Shown here one piece after another: positions 1 to 7,925 of a stretch of DNA of 38,670 bases. The notes under the pieces were generated by a model, which was given only the letters and a program-made list of their open reading frames with translations, was not told the origin of the DNA and searched no databases. A program made the translations under genes and the position numbers. How positions within the stretch are numbered: position 1 is the stretch's first letter; the number at the start of each line of letters is the position of its first letter. Origin of the DNA: JBDKJS01 sp039806065 (lineage in GTDB: Bacteria > Bacteroidota > Bacteroidia > AKYH767-A > 2013-40CM-41-45); contig JBDKJS010000215.1 of the NCBI GenBank assembly GCA_039806065.1, positions 1 to 38,670 of the forward strand, given 5' to 3'.

Positions 1-1
1 A

Positions 2-142
2 AGTGATAATAATAACCAGCAAATAGTAAATTACATGGATGATGTAAGGCAAACACTTAGACAACCTCAAATAAACACACTTTCTCTAAAATTATTATAT
101 TTTTTAGATTGGCAATATCTAAAACCACACCGAAAAGTTTAA
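2..142 (+). CDS. C-terminal end of an unidentified protein (partial at window edge)
   Basis: The frame is open from the window edge to a TAA at 140-142, giving about 46 residues ending in LDWQYLKPHRKV. It lies 41 bp upstream of the lolD-like gene on the same strand, so the two may be co-transcribed. The visible tail is basic and rich in Leu and Gln and shows no motif I can assign. An in-frame ATG at 35 could start a very short peptide, but the frame is open upstream of it, so a truncated larger gene is more likely. The family cannot be named from this fragment. Confidence 0.5.
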   Translation, partial: SDNNNQQIVNYMDDVRQTLRQPQINTLSLKLLYFLDWQYLKPHRKV

Positions 143-183
143 TTCAATACCTTAGCCACCAAATCAGATAAGCGTAAGAAGAG

Positions 184-867
184 ATGAGTTTATTATTGAC
201 CGCCACTAACCTAAAAAAATCATACGGAACCAATACCATATTAAATGGGCTTAACCTTTCTGTAGAAAAAAATGAGATGATTACCATAACTGGTGCTAGT
301 GGAGCCGGCAAAAGTACCTTGTTACAGCTTTTGGGTACATTAGACCATCCTGATTCAGGGGGAATTAAAATATTTGACACCGACATAAGCAGTTTAAGTG
401 CCCATCAGCTAGCCTCTTTCAGGAATAGACATATAGGATTTGTATTCCAGGCGCATCACCTTCTACCCGACTTTACAGTACTAGAAAACATTATGATGCC
501 TGCCTTAATTGCTAAACAATCAAAAGAAAAAGCTAAACTATTTGCTATGGAGCTCATGAATAAACTGGGCATAGATCACCGTGCACACCATCAACCACAT
601 CAATTAAGTGGAGGGGAACAACAGCGAACAGCTGTAGCACGTGCACTCATCAATAAACCATCATTGGTTTTAGCAGATGAACCTTCCGGTAATCTAGATT
701 CAACTAATGCCAATCAACTTCAAATATTGTTTAAAGAGTTAAATACAGCCCTACAAACTACATTTATTATCGTTACTCACAATGTACAACTTGCCAACAG
801 TGCTGGCAAATGTTATCAGCTTTCAAAAGGTAAACTAGAAAATATTAATGTAAATACTAAAATATAA
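184..867 (+). CDS. lolD: LolD-type ABC transporter ATP-binding protein
   Basis: This 227-residue ATPase has every motif of an ABC nucleotide-binding domain: Walker A GASGAGKST at residues 37-45, a Q-loop in GFVFQAHHLLPDF, the signature LSGGEQQR, Walker B LVLADEPSGNLD and an H-loop in VTHN. Length and the LADEPSGNLD form match the LolD/MacB/FtsE group. LolD powers the LolCDE complex, which extracts lipoproteins from the inner membrane. No LolC/E-type permease is next to it, so the partner must be encoded elsewhere; solitary lolD genes are common in Bacteroidota. The ATG at 184 follows a purine-rich stretch and leaves the expected short N-terminal strand. A macrolide-exporter-type ATPase is the main alternative to lipoprotein export. 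Confidence 0.85.
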   Translation: MSLLLTATNLKKSYGTNTILNGLNLSVEKNEMITITGASGAGKSTLLQLLGTLDHPDSGGIKIFDTDISSLSAHQLASFRNRHIGFVFQAHHLLPDFTVLENIMMPALIAKQSKEKAKLFAMELMNKLGIDHRAHHQPHQLSGGEQQRTAVARALINKPSLVLADEPSGNLDSTNANQLQILFKELNTALQTTFIIVTHNVQLANSAGKCYQLSKGKLENINVNTKI

Positions 868-930
868 TATTTTAAAGCGATATTTTTGATTATTTCTGAG
901 TAAGAAAAGGGTTATTAAACAACTCAGTAT

Positions 931-1542
931 TTATTGCTCTTTCATATAATCAATTGCCCCAGAGTCAGATTTTTTATTCATTAATCTCAGTACAAATTTC
1001 TTTAGAAAATTGGGAGGCATCTTATATCCTTTTGCCATTCGCTTGCCCATTTCAGCATATTCATCTTTACGGGCGGGTGTGGTGCCTAAACCATCCACAT
1101 ATCGGTTAAACATACAAAAAGCGGCAGCTATTAAAACAGTATCGTGTACCTCTTCATCTGTTGCTCCCAACTTCTTGGCATGTGCTACGTCATCCACGGT
1201 TACTTGCTTGCCACTGCGCTGTACTTTAGCAGCTATTTTAAGAAGCGCTTTCATTTTATCGGAGACATTGGCCGTATCAACATTTTTAATAATACAGCTT
1301 ATGGTATTGCCTCCGTCATTGAGATGAGCATTCGCAGCGGCTGCATGCGAAAGGTGGCAAAATTCACACTCATTTAGGTAAGAAACATAAGAAGCTATGA
1401 GTTCGCGGTCACCTGAACTTAAAGGAGATTTTTCTACTAATAAGGCATTAGCAAGATTTGAAAGCGCATTGCCAGTAGAATTTTTATAAAACAACAATTC
1501 CACAATTCCAGGTTGGGTGATACCAGTATGAATGTAAGCCAT
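931..1542 (-). CDS. AhpD-like carboxymuconolactone decarboxylase-family protein
   Basis: This 203-residue protein carries the AhpD-type redox motif ExxCxxCxxxH, seen as ECEFCHLSH about 60 residues in, after a helical segment (LSSGDRELIASYVSYLNEC). In this family the Cys pair and His give alkylhydroperoxidase-like thiol peroxidase activity, and the length fits the longer 'peroxidase-related' subgroup. No signal peptide is visible, so a cytosolic role is expected. It converges on the lolD-like gene and lies downstream of the paiB-like gene on the same strand, 83 bp away, so the two may be read together. Substrate and physiological reductant cannot be told from sequence. Confidence 0.8.
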   Translation of the reverse strand: MAYIHTGITQPGIVELLFYKNSTGNALSNLANALLVEKSPLSSGDRELIASYVSYLNECEFCHLSHAAAANAHLNDGGNTISCIIKNVDTANVSDKMKALLKIAAKVQRSGKQVTVDDVAHAKKLGATDEEVHDTVLIAAAFCMFNRYVDGLGTTPARKDEYAEMGKRMAKGYKMPPNFLKKFVLRLMNKKSDSGAIDYMKEQ

Positions 1543-1625
1543 AAGATTTTTTTAAATTTTTAGAGAGGGTTTGAGGAGTTAAAATTATAAATAATATTGG
1601 CTAAAACTGCAATTTAATTCAATGA

Positions 1626-2294
1626 TCAGGAATTAAATTTAGAGGGATCCCAGGGTGTGTTATCTGGAAAAAGACTTTCCAATCGATTTTGCATCTCGGT
1701 GGCAACTAAAGAACTGGCTCCTCCAATTTCATTTAGCTTTGAAATAATATTTAGATAGCTTGCCTTATCTCTATTTTGACTTAGCTTAAAAACGTTATCT
1801 AGTTTTTCCACTTTTATTTCAAAACCTACAATGGCTGGCATCATTTTATCAACATAAGCAGCCGGAAGGTTATCATAAATTGTTGGCGAATTTTTATTAC
1901 CACTTTCAAATTTAAGTGTAAATTTTTTCATAAATAAAATCAATTCATCATTAGTCATAAAGCTTATTTCGCCTATCGCATGAACACTCATATAGTTCCA
2001 GGTAGAACCGCTTTGGGAGTTGGTGTACCATGCTGCGCTTACATAAGCATTGGGTCCCGAAAAAACGACCAGTGCATTTTTATTTTCTTGAAACGCCTTA
2101 TGATGATCAGTATTTCGCATAATATGTGCCTGAAGAAAAAGTGTACCATCCCGCTCTTCAAATAAAAATGGAACTTGTGTAGCTACTTGCTTACCTGAAT
2201 TAAAACTTCCGGTAATTAATGCGAAAGGATATTGATCTAAAAAAGCTACTATTGCTTTTTGGTCATTCTCTTTGAAATAAGAAAAGTGATACAT
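1626..2294 (-). CDS. PaiB-like FMN-binding protein
   Basis: This 222-residue protein fits the PaiB/FMN-binding split-barrel family. It has an N-terminal MYHFSYFKEND, the central ITGSFNSGKQVATQVPFLFEE, then AHIMRNTDHHK, the motif GPNAYVSAAWY, and a C-terminal helical region ending DNTPWDPSKF. The ATG at 2292-2294 is preferred: the frame can be extended to a GTG at 2324, but family members begin near MY.P..F. The family binds FMN and is often described as transcriptional repressor or oxidoreductase-like; the role here is unknown. The first 16 codons and the upstream DNA are duplicated at 4193-4413, where the start codon is mutated. Confidence 0.8.
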   Translation of the reverse strand: MYHFSYFKENDQKAIVAFLDQYPFALITGSFNSGKQVATQVPFLFEERDGTLFLQAHIMRNTDHHKAFQENKNALVVFSGPNAYVSAAWYTNSQSGSTWNYMSVHAIGEISFMTNDELILFMKKFTLKFESGNKNSPTIYDNLPAAYVDKMMPAIVGFEIKVEKLDNVFKLSQNRDKASYLNIISKLNEIGGASSLVATEMQNRLESLFPDNTPWDPSKFNS

Positions 2295-2466
2295 GAAGTA
2301 ATGGATATTAATGGTAAGCAGCACAAGTTATGAAATTACCATTCACATAAAAAAACATTTACTTAAGTGTGGATGCCTGGAGCTATTGGCTCTGTCATTT
2401 TTTTATCTAGCTATTACTCAGCACGCATCCTCAAGATAAGAATACGTGCTTCCATAATTTGGTGGA
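2246..2466. repeat. 221-bp direct repeat, copy 1 (paiB 5' end to ssrA 3' tip)
   Basis: This copy aligns without gaps to 4193-4413 at a constant offset of 1947 bp. I count 8 mismatches (at 2250, 2292, 2302, 2306, 2324, 2378, 2387 and 2398), about 96% identity. It contains the intact start of the paiB-like gene, its upstream DNA, and at its right end TGGTGGA, the reverse complement of the last 7 nt of tmRNA. Immediately after that heptamer the sequence leaves tmRNA and enters the DNA upstream of the HTH gene. It is the left boundary of the HTH-RhuM insert. Confidence 0.93.
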
Positions 2467-2549
2467 ATTAAGTAAAACAAACCTTCTCTTATTTGAAAAA
2501 TTTCTCAAAGGATACTGATTGTTTTTCTCCAATAGTCAAGGCAATAATC

Positions 2550-2570
2550 TATATTTGACACTCTTGTCAA
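2550..2570 (+). promoter_or_regulatory. -7 element overlapping a dyad operator, upstream of the HTH gene
   Basis: TATATTTG at 2550-2557 is an exact match to the Bacteroidota -7 consensus TAnnTTTG. It overlaps a perfect inverted repeat, TTGACA (2555-2560), CTCT, TGTCAA (2565-2570), which ends 19 bp before the ATG of the XRE-type regulator. A dimeric HTH protein bound there would block RNA polymerase, so negative autoregulation is the natural inference. No clear -33 TTTG is found at the usual distance. Confidence 0.55.
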
Positions 2571-2589
2571 TATTATAAAAAGGATAAAA

Positions 2590-2865
2590 ATGATACAATT
2601 TGCTGATTTTGGAGCTTTAATCAATCAATGGCGGGTAGAAAAAAATCTATCACAAAGGGTTGTAGCCGATAAGCTCGGTATTGATGTAGCAACATTGAGT
2701 AAAATTGAAAATGGGGAGCGTTCAATACAACAACGAATGTTGCCAATATTGCCTAATCTGTTTAACCTCGATTTTAAAGAGCTTCAAATAAAATATTTAA
2801 CTACAAAAATGGAATCGGAATTTGGAAGTGAACCAATTTTTAAAGAATCGCTCGAACGTATTTAA
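2590..2865 (+). CDS. XRE/Cro-type helix-turn-helix regulator
   Basis: This small protein (91 residues) has a classic XRE helix-turn-helix: NLSQRVVADKLGIDVATLSKIENGERS spans about residues 19-45 (QxxxAxxxGxxxxxxSxxExG pattern), followed by helices that complete a Cro-like fold and a short acidic tail. There is no effector domain, so it should act as a dimeric DNA-binding repressor. It sits 45 bp upstream of the RhuM-family gene on the same strand, with a dyad operator over its own promoter. Regulators of this size are typical of restriction-modification, toxin-antitoxin and phage modules. It lies inside the insert between the 221-bp repeats. Confidence 0.85.
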   Translation: MIQFADFGALINQWRVEKNLSQRVVADKLGIDVATLSKIENGERSIQQRMLPILPNLFNLDFKELQIKYLTTKMESEFGSEPIFKESLERI

Positions 2866-2910
2866 AAATTACAGAATAGAGCAAAACAAATAGCATTGAT
2901 ACTTTTTAAT

Positions 2911-3939
2911 ATGGAGCCGAGTAATTCACAAATAATAATTTACCAAACCGAAAACGGTGAAACAAGATTAGATGTTCGGTTAGAGAATGAAACCGTTTGG
3001 CTAACTCAAAAGCTAATGGCAGAGTTATTTCAGACAACGCCACAAAACATTACTATTCACTTAAAAAACATCTTTGATGAAGGTGAATTAAGCGAATCGG
3101 CAACTTGTAAGGATTTCTTACAAGTTCGCAAAGAGGGAGAAAGAACAGTAGAGCGAAATCAGAAATTTTACAATTTAGACGCCATCATATCTGTAGGTTA
3201 CAGGATAAAATCGAATGTTGCTACTCGTTTTCGTCAATGGGCTACTCAGCATATCAAAGAATACATTATAAAGGGATTTGTAATGGACGATGAACGCCTG
3301 AAAAACCCTGATCAGCCGTTCGATTATTTTGAAGAATTATTAAGGCGTATTCAGGAAATTAGAACTTCTGAAAGGAGGTTTTACCAAAAAATTACGGACA
3401 TATACGCTACCAGTGTGGATTATGACCCAACACTTGAAACAAGCATCCAGTTTTTTCAGACCGTTCAAAATAAAATGCATTGGGCAATTACAGGCAAAAC
3501 TGCAGCCGAAATAGTTTCCGATCGAGCCGATAGTAAAAAGCCGAATATGGGTTTAACCAGTTGGAAAGGAACAAAACTTCGCAAACAAGATGTAACTATA
3601 GCTAAAAATTATTTGAATGAAGAAGAACTTTTGGCACTTAATAATTTGGCAGAACAATACCTCATATTTGCCGAAGGGCAAGCCATGCGCAGGATTCCTA
3701 TGTACATGAAAGATTGGCTAAAGAAATTGCATGGCTTTCTTTCTTTAAATGACAGAGAAATACTTACACACACAGGAAAAATATCGCACCAATTAGCAAT
3801 AGAAAAAGCAGAAAGAGAATATGAGAAATTCAATCAAACTCAGATAAACACCAAGGAAAGTGATTTTGATAAAGAAGTTAAAAAAATAGAAGCTGTAAAG
3901 GTAAAATATATTAAGACCAGTAAGAAAAATAAAAAATAA
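2911..3939 (+). CDS. RhuM-family protein
   Basis: This 342-residue protein matches the 'virulence RhuM' family. It begins with the characteristic IIIYQTENGETRLDVRLE, then ETVWLTQKLMAELFQTT followed by PQNITIHLKNIFDEGEL, which looks like a DNA-binding helix-turn-helix. Next come the conserved YNLDAIISVGYRIKS and RFRQWATQHIKEYIIKGF, and a long C-terminal helical region. The family is named from a gene in Salmonella pathogenicity island 3, but its biochemical function is not established. The ATG at 2911 is chosen; the frame can be extended to a TTG at 2896, but family members start near this ATG. It is probably co-transcribed with the HTH gene. No integrase or methylase accompanies it. Confidence 0.85.
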   Translation: MEPSNSQIIIYQTENGETRLDVRLENETVWLTQKLMAELFQTTPQNITIHLKNIFDEGELSESATCKDFLQVRKEGERTVERNQKFYNLDAIISVGYRIKSNVATRFRQWATQHIKEYIIKGFVMDDERLKNPDQPFDYFEELLRRIQEIRTSERRFYQKITDIYATSVDYDPTLETSIQFFQTVQNKMHWAITGKTAAEIVSDRADSKKPNMGLTSWKGTKLRKQDVTIAKNYLNEEELLALNNLAEQYLIFAEGQAMRRIPMYMKDWLKKLHGFLSLNDREILTHTGKISHQLAIEKAEREYEKFNQTQINTKESDFDKEVKKIEAVKVKYIKTSKKNKK

Positions 3940-4192
3940 ACCAATGATATAATAGACTTAATCTAGCAAAAGAAAACAAAACATAATTGTGGAATAGTCT
4001 TAAGGAATAGTAGTCTATATTAATACTTACTGGACCAAAAACCATAGTTATAAAAGAGAAATATTGGGGTTTTGATAATCAATTTATTTAATACAATTGT
4101 ACTCTTTGAAAATTAACTATTTACAGCAGATGCCCTAATAAGAAGGTCTAGGGAAAAAAGGTAATGTTCTATTTAATATATCCCCAATTAGA
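3940..4192. other. Non-coding spacer downstream of the RhuM gene
   Basis: These 253 bp separate the RhuM stop codon from repeat copy 2. The stretch is AT-rich, has stops in all frames at short intervals, and holds no credible gene or intrinsic terminator with a U-tract. A 7-bp inverted pair, ATAGACT and AGTCTAT, is about 60 bp apart, too loose to interpret. With the repeats it forms a gene-free stretch of about 470 bp before ssrA. Confidence 0.6.
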
Positions 4193-4413
4193 CTACAATT
4201 GCTTTTTGGTCATTCTCTTTGAAATAAGAAAAGTGATAAATGAAGTAAAGGACATTAATGGTAAGCAGCAAAAGTTATGAAATTACCATTCACATAAAAA
4301 AACATTTACTTAAGTGTGGATGCCGGGAGCTATCGGCTCTGTCAATTTTTTATCTAGCTATTACTCAGCACGCATCCTCAAGATAAGAATACGTGCTTCC
4401 ATAATTTGGTGGA
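4193..4413. repeat. 221-bp direct repeat, copy 2 (decayed paiB 5' remnant abutting ssrA)
   Basis: This is the counterpart of 2246-2466. The paiB start codon is destroyed here: the CAT at 2292-2294 is AAT at 4239-4241, so ATG has become ATT on the minus strand, and the coding similarity stops after about 16 codons. At its other end the copy runs into the complete tmRNA gene. Both copies contain a stem-loop just beyond the tmRNA 3' end, with a 10-bp stem including G-U pairs: 4368-4377 with 4387-4396 here, 2421-2430 with 2440-2449 in copy 1. It may be a processing or termination structure. Confidence 0.93.
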
Positions 4414-4773
4414 GCTGGTGGGAGTTGAACCCACGTCCGAACAAGGCAAGGGCAAGCTTTCTACATGTTTAGCTAACTTTAGATTGTAGGCCTTTATGCT
4501 GCTGATAGCTGGCCACATAAAGACTTAGTTCAATTGAAGTCAACAATAGCATTAGAACACTACTATTATTCACTCACCATGCGATGCCTCCTATTGCCAC
4601 ACGGGTGAGCAGGTGCAGCGGAGACAATTAGCGGACTAATCTTGTGATTAAGCGGCTAATGCGTAGTCGTTGTTGCCATTTAGGCGGTTGAAGGTTGATT
4701 ATTAGGGGTCGATCCAACAACACCCCACATGCTTACTCACGCAAGTCACTAGCCGTCAATTCCTGGCAGCCCC
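4407..4773 (-). ncRNA. ssrA: Transfer-messenger RNA (tmRNA)
   Basis: The tRNA-like ends pair correctly. The 5' end GGGGCUG (rising from 4773) pairs with CAGCUCC before the 3' ACCA that ends at 4407. The 5' part has the conserved CCAGGAATTGACGGC, and the T-arm contains GTTCAACTCCCAC. The tag reading frame at 4648-4680 encodes (N)GNNDYALAA followed by TAA, a normal proteolysis tag ending YALAA. About 367 nt is a usual one-piece tmRNA length. It releases stalled ribosomes together with SmpB. The gene 3' tip is the junction point of the neighbouring duplicated segment. Confidence 0.95.
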
Positions 4774-4792
4774 TATTGTGATTTATTGTTGT

Positions 4793-4800
4793 CAAAGATA
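4793..4800 (-). promoter_or_regulatory. Candidate -7 element of ssrA
   Basis: On the minus strand this reads TATCTTTG, an exact TAnnTTTG match, ending 19 nt before the mature 5' end of tmRNA. That spacing allows a short 5' leader to be removed by RNase P. A convincing -33 TTTG was not found. Confidence 0.4.
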
Positions 4801-4917
4801 ATACAAAAAAACAGAGCTTATGTTTTTTTTAAAGATAATACGCTATATCGAATTTTGATGAGCAGTAGAGTCGATTAACTGGCAATTAAGTTTTAACGAT
4901 CAAGCTTTATTGCGAAT

Positions 4918-4948
4918 AAAAAAACCAACCTAACTTTCGCTAGATTGG
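4918..4948 (-). terminator. Intrinsic terminator of the subtilase gene
   Basis: On the minus strand, CCAATCTAGC pairs with GTTAGGTTGG (10 bp, two of them G-U) around a GAAA tetraloop, directly followed by seven U residues (4918-4924). It begins 28 bp beyond the subtilase stop codon and is a textbook rho-independent terminator. Confidence 0.8.
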
Positions 4949-4975
4949 TCTTAAAAATAAATTAGTTTAAATTAT

Positions 4976-7756
4976 CTATTTCACTACCTGAAGTGTAGTG
5001 TTTATGGTGTTAGAGTCACCTATTAAGTTGATAGCATATATTCCAGCTGAAAACTGCTGTAATGGAATAATTATTGTATTCAATTGACCGCCTACAAGAG
5101 TTGTCAATTGCGAGTAAACTATCTTACCATCAGGAGCTATTAATTGTACAATAGCATTACCACTTTTACTTGCAATTAATTGTATGGTAGCTTGCTGCGA
5201 TGCAGGATTAGGGAATACCTTTAGATCGCCTAATGCATTACTTATGGAGCTTATGCTGGTCACTACATTGTCAAACTGATCTTGGGCAGCATCAGCACTC
5301 TCCTGAATATCACTCAAATCGTCACCAGCTATTAACGCAAAAGAAACCCTGACACTATCGCCTGCTGCTATGGTAAAAGGACCAGATGATACTACATCAA
5401 TAACATCATTGCCTGTTCCTGTGCCCCCAGCAGTAGCACGATTAGTACTTAAGCTTTGATATTTTTCAGCTGTATCAAAACCATCAGAGAGATTTAAACC
5501 ACCTGCACCGGCTATATTGTCTATTGCATTGTGCATAAATGGAGTGGAGTTTAATAATTTTATAGCAGCATACAATCCTCCGGCATCGGTGCTGTAAGCA
5601 TATCCCATTTTACGGGCCGCATCTTCATCACATTTGTTGTTGGTATAAACTTGGATATCCCAATCTGCAAAAATTCCCGCATAAAGATTGGACAATGTAG
5701 CACCACTATTATTTTTTATAAAATAATCGAAAATGATGTATTTATCATCAGGAGAATTGGTCCATGCATAGGTGCGATGGGTTACCGATATGTCAAGCGG
5801 TGATGGACTAGGATTGTCATTAAAAACGCCTCGTGTATCAAAATCAGATATTCCAGGGTTCACTAAACTAATGCGCTGTGCTGACTGAAAATCAAGATCG
5901 CTGCCACCTGCATCATCGCGCACCATATCGCTTACTTGATTCACACCTGTCCCAATCATAATACCTGCTTCATAGAGTAGATTATTTGAATTATAAACAA
6001 ATCCTAAACCACCGCCACCTTGGTTGGCACCATTGAATCCTATTAAACCTTTACTGGTATTGGTTGAAAAAACTAAATTTTGCGTAATGTTCAAATAGTC
6101 AACATTTACGGTAAGAGTAAACACATAAGTGCTGGTGTATGCTCCATCTGTTATGACCATTCTCATAGGAACTACTGCATTGAGTGGTGCTGTAGGCCTT
6201 ACTTTTACTTCAAATGGTACGGTATAGCAATCAACAGAATCAAGGGTTCCCAGTGCACCTATAGTAAAAGAATTTTGAAGAATGGTAACTGCGGTTGACC
6301 CAGGTAAAATGGTTACTGTGGCATTAGTGGTGGGGCGAAGGAAATTTTTAAAGGTACACCCAACACGAACAGTATCGTTAGAAACAAAAGCATCATCATT
6401 TAAATCAGTGTAGGTAAAATTATATGGCCTTACCGAAGGAGAAGTAGTGTCAGTAATGGCCTTAAACAAGTTTACACGACCAGTTCCCAATTGATTGGTA
6501 TAGGTTCCATTACCAGAAACTCCATAAATATTATCGCAGGTTACGCGCAATTGCTCGCCCACTTGCAGTGCATTAAAGGATGGAAAACGAGATTTAATTA
6601 TGGCTGCGCAACCAGCAGCTACCGGACTTGCCATGCTAGTGCCATCATAGCTGGTATAGTTATTATTAAAGACAGTTGTATAAATATTTGATCCTGGGGC
6701 ACACACGTCAATGGTATATCCGAAATTACTAAATCCAGATTTATTATCACTTTGAGTAGTAGAAGCCACACTAATAACATTGGCATAAGCCGAAGGAAAA
6801 TGGTCTAGGTTGCTACTATTGTTACCGGCTGCAGCTACAATCAGTGCATCTTTATTAAAAGTAGCGTAATTGATAACATCTTGTTCAAAAGAGCTTGGAC
6901 CACCTTGGCGCCCCCATGAGCAGTTAATAACATGCGCCCCATGATCTGCAGCATATACAATGCCGTCATATCCATTGTCTATTTGGGTAGTGCTAGCATC
7001 AAGGGAAACTTTGACAGGCATAAACTTACAGAAGAAACCAGGGCCTGCCACTCCTACTCCATTATCTGTGGCTGCCATAGCACAACCGCTTACATGACTG
7101 CCATGATCAGAGCCTACACACATAGGGCTATTATCATTTTCTGAAACATCCCAGCCACGGTAATTGTCAACATATCCATCCGAATCATCATCTATCCCAT
7201 TGATGGGGTCATTGTAATTATATTTTATTTGCGACTGCAGATCGGGATGATCCCAATCAGTTCCAGAATCAATAATGGCCACCACTACATTAGTATCGCC
7301 CTTCCATACATCCCAGGCATTATAAGCATTGATGTTGTTTAAAAAATACTGTTGTCCTATTTGAGGATCATTGGGGGTATATTCCATGGTATGCAAAAAA
7401 ATAGGCTCGGCATAGATCACAGAACCACTGCTTGCCAAAGCCTTAGCAGCTTCTAATGGATTGATATCTGCCCTTAGTTCAGCTTTAAAAATGGTAGCAA
7501 GATCAACTTGCTGTTGTCCTATTTTCTGTGAAACGTTAGTGGCTTGTTTAAAGTAGGGTGCAGTACTTGTGACACCTATTTTCTGAAGAGCTTGAACAAA
7601 TACTGGCGACTGTCGGGTAGCAACATGGGCCAGTTTATAAACGATAGTATGTGGTTTCACTGCACCTTGGTCGGTTAGAAGCGTACTTGCAGCCCAGCCA
7701 TTGATCCCAACAAATGTTGCTGCTGCAAGGAGCATCAGCTTTTTAGAAAAAGTCAT
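4976..7756 (-). CDS. Secreted S8 (subtilisin-like) peptidase with T9SS type A sorting domain
   Basis: This 926-residue protein has a signal peptide (hydrophobic residues 7-22) and a propeptide-like region to about 125. The subtilase domain has catalytic Asp163 (IIDSGTDWDHPDL), His218 (DHGSHVSG), oxyanion Asn312 (AAAGNN) and Ser374 (GTSMASP). A long beta-rich middle section follows. The last ~80 residues start LGDLKVFPNPASQQATIQL and end in a beta-sandwich typical of T9SS type A C-terminal sorting domains. It should be exported by Sec, cross the outer membrane by T9SS and be released or anchored at the surface, probably degrading extracellular protein. It stands alone with its own terminator. 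Substrate specificity cannot be predicted. Confidence 0.93.
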   Translation of the reverse strand: MTFSKKLMLLAAATFVGINGWAASTLLTDQGAVKPHTIVYKLAHVATRQSPVFVQALQKIGVTSTAPYFKQATNVSQKIGQQQVDLATIFKAELRADINPLEAAKALASSGSVIYAEPIFLHTMEYTPNDPQIGQQYFLNNINAYNAWDVWKGDTNVVVAIIDSGTDWDHPDLQSQIKYNYNDPINGIDDDSDGYVDNYRGWDVSENDNSPMCVGSDHGSHVSGCAMAATDNGVGVAGPGFFCKFMPVKVSLDASTTQIDNGYDGIVYAADHGAHVINCSWGRQGGPSSFEQDVINYATFNKDALIVAAAGNNSSNLDHFPSAYANVISVASTTQSDNKSGFSNFGYTIDVCAPGSNIYTTVFNNNYTSYDGTSMASPVAAGCAAIIKSRFPSFNALQVGEQLRVTCDNIYGVSGNGTYTNQLGTGRVNLFKAITDTTSPSVRPYNFTYTDLNDDAFVSNDTVRVGCTFKNFLRPTTNATVTILPGSTAVTILQNSFTIGALGTLDSVDCYTVPFEVKVRPTAPLNAVVPMRMVITDGAYTSTYVFTLTVNVDYLNITQNLVFSTNTSKGLIGFNGANQGGGGLGFVYNSNNLLYEAGIMIGTGVNQVSDMVRDDAGGSDLDFQSAQRISLVNPGISDFDTRGVFNDNPSPSPLDISVTHRTYAWTNSPDDKYIIFDYFIKNNSGATLSNLYAGIFADWDIQVYTNNKCDEDAARKMGYAYSTDAGGLYAAIKLLNSTPFMHNAIDNIAGAGGLNLSDGFDTAEKYQSLSTNRATAGGTGTGNDVIDVVSSGPFTIAAGDSVRVSFALIAGDDLSDIQESADAAQDQFDNVVTSISSISNALGDLKVFPNPASQQATIQLIASKSGNAIVQLIAPDGKIVYSQLTTLVGGQLNTIIIPLQQFSAGIYAINLIGDSNTINTTLQVVK

Positions 7757-7925
7757 AATTTAAAATAATTTAGTGAAGAGTTTAAATATTTTTTGAATAA
7801 AATAGAAGCCATAAAGTTACGATTTTAATCGATATAACCTTAATGTGAAGAAGTACAAATAAGTAATTTAATTGTAAACAATAATACAAGCAAAAAGATC
7901 AGGTAGATTTATTAAAATAATCAGG

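Noticed and set aside
2467..4192. Possible integrase, transposase or terminal inverted repeats in the insert
   Set aside because: Only the XRE and RhuM genes have coding support; no recombinase motif and no short terminal inverted repeats were seen, so it is not called an insertion sequence.
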